A stretch of DNA of 6,479 bases from an uncultured Eubacteriales bacterium (GTDB lineage: Bacteria > Bacillota_A > Clostridia > Oscillospirales > CAG-272). The notes below the pieces were generated by a model. The model was not told the DNA's origin, searched no databases, and saw only the letters and a program-made list of their open reading frames with translations. The stretch is from positions 1 to 6,479 of the forward strand of contig USKS01000088.1 in assembly GCA_900555345.1 (NCBI GenBank). The letters are read 5' to 3'. Positions within the stretch are counted from its first letter, which is position 1; each line of letters starts with the position of its first letter. The position numbers and the translations under genes were made by a program. Positions 5,807-6,479 of this stretch are shown piece by piece.

Positions 5807-6479
5807 TCGATTCAGAAAAACGTTAAGTGGCTTGTGAAGGCTTCTCACGAAGAAACAGAGAAGAGCGCACAGGTAAAAGAAATTTCGGCTGCCCTCGGGC
5901 TGCGCCCTCAAACGGCGCAGCTTCTGGTCAACCGCGGCTGCAATACCCCCGAGGAGGCAAAAAGCTTTCTTGAGGTCGGTACGGAGCGGCTGCACGATCC
6001 TTTTCTCATGAAGGATATGAAAAAAGCGGCGCGGCGCATACTGGACGCCGCAAAAAACGGTGAGAAGACCGTTATATACGGCGACTACGACGTTGACGGC
6101 GTCACATCCGTTTCCATTCTGCATATGTATCTTTCGTCCATCGGCGCGGATGTCGGCTACTACATCCCGTCGCGCCTCGGCGAGGGCTACGGTATGTCCG
6201 AAGCGTCCGTCCGCCGCCTTGCGGACGAGGGGTATAAGCTGGTAATAACGGTGGATACAGGTATAACCGCTGCGGCGGAAGCGCATATTATTAAAGAAAC
6301 GGGCATGGAGCTTATCGTAACGGATCACCACGAGTGTCACGGAGACCTGCCCGACGCTTACGCCGTTGTAAACCCCAAGCAGCCTGACTGCCCGTATCCT
6401 TTTAAGGAGCTTGCCGGCGTCGGTGTTGTTTTCAAACTCATATGCGCCATGGAAATGCTGCGCCGCCCCGATGCGTCGG
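5804..6479 (+). CDS. recJ: Single-stranded-DNA exonuclease RecJ (3' end outside window)
   Basis: RecJ degrades single-stranded DNA 5' to 3' in recombination, mismatch and base-excision repair, using Mn2+/Mg2+ in a DHH-type active site in the cytoplasm. The first 225 codons are present and the frame is open to the window's end; a full RecJ is usually 560-800 residues. Visible DHH motifs are: motif I YGDYDVDGVTS (Asp94, Asp96, Asp98), motif II TVDTGIT (Asp151), motif III TDHHE (Asp174-His175-His176) and motif IV VVNPKQPDCPYPFKELAGVGVVFKL, cut soon after. The N-terminal lead with LLVNRGCNTPEEAKSFL is typical of RecJ and argues against NrnA or GdpP, which also carry DHH domains. The ATG is supported by AAGGA at 9 nt. 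It follows the flavoprotein gene by 25 nt. Whether the DHHA1 and OB domains are intact cannot be seen here. Confidence 0.95.
   Translation, partial: MSIQKNVKWLVKASHEETEKSAQVKEISAALGLRPQTAQLLVNRGCNTPEEAKSFLEVGTERLHDPFLMKDMKKAARRILDAAKNGEKTVIYGDYDVDGVTSVSILHMYLSSIGADVGYYIPSRLGEGYGMSEASVRRLADEGYKLVITVDTGITAAAEAHIIKETGMELIVTDHHECHGDLPDAYAVVNPKQPDCPYPFKELAGVGVVFKLICAMEMLRRPDAS

Noticed and set aside
5750..6340. Open 196-residue frame on the minus strand opposite recJ
   Set aside because: Antisense to RecJ motifs I-III, which are certainly coding on the plus strand; composition is not protein-like.

Overview
This window looks like a piece of a Clostridia chromosome, most likely from an Oscillospirales/Ruminococcaceae-type gut bacterium. 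The reasons are the cdaA-cdaR (ybbR) gene pair, the Firmicutes-style ABC-F protein, AGGA-type ribosome binding sites, balanced to slightly high GC in genes, and AT-rich promoter DNA. The taxonomic call is an inference from gene content and style; there is no rRNA or other marker in the window. All genes lie on the plus strand and there is no sign of mobile elements, tRNAs, rRNAs or CRISPR.

Layout. (1) 1-1587 is the 3' part, lacking only a few codons, of a YbiT-like ABC-F ATPase. It ends at a textbook intrinsic terminator (1589-1620). (2) 1621-1773 is an AT-rich promoter region with a near-consensus sigma-A promoter (TTGAAA, 17-bp spacer, TATAAT with extended TG) that starts a new transcription unit. 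(3) About 1774-1855 is an 80-nt leader that can fold into a nested stem-loop just ahead of a strong ribosome binding site and a TTG start. (4) 1856-2752 is cdaA, the membrane-bound diadenylate cyclase that makes c-di-AMP. (5) 2753-2938 is an unusually long, GC-rich, inverted-repeat-rich gap. (6) 2939-4195 is cdaR (four YbbR domains), the regulator of CdaA. (7) 4195-5778 is an uncharacterised flavoprotein of the COG2509 type, coupled to cdaR by a TAATG overlap. (8) 5804 to the end of the window is the first 225 codons of recJ, the DHH-family 5'-3' single-strand exonuclease.

How they fit together. CdaA and CdaR are the established synthesis/regulation pair for c-di-AMP, an essential second messenger for potassium, osmolyte and cell-wall homeostasis. 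In many Firmicutes glmM follows directly; here the place is taken by the flavoprotein and then recJ, with no terminator visible between cdaR and recJ. One transcript from the 1739-1767 promoter could therefore carry cdaA, cdaR, the flavoprotein and recJ. The most interesting non-coding signals are the folded leader before cdaA and the inverted repeats between cdaA and cdaR, which can form mutually exclusive helices. The most interesting protein signal is the ABC-F protein, where one of the two ATP sites appears to be dead.
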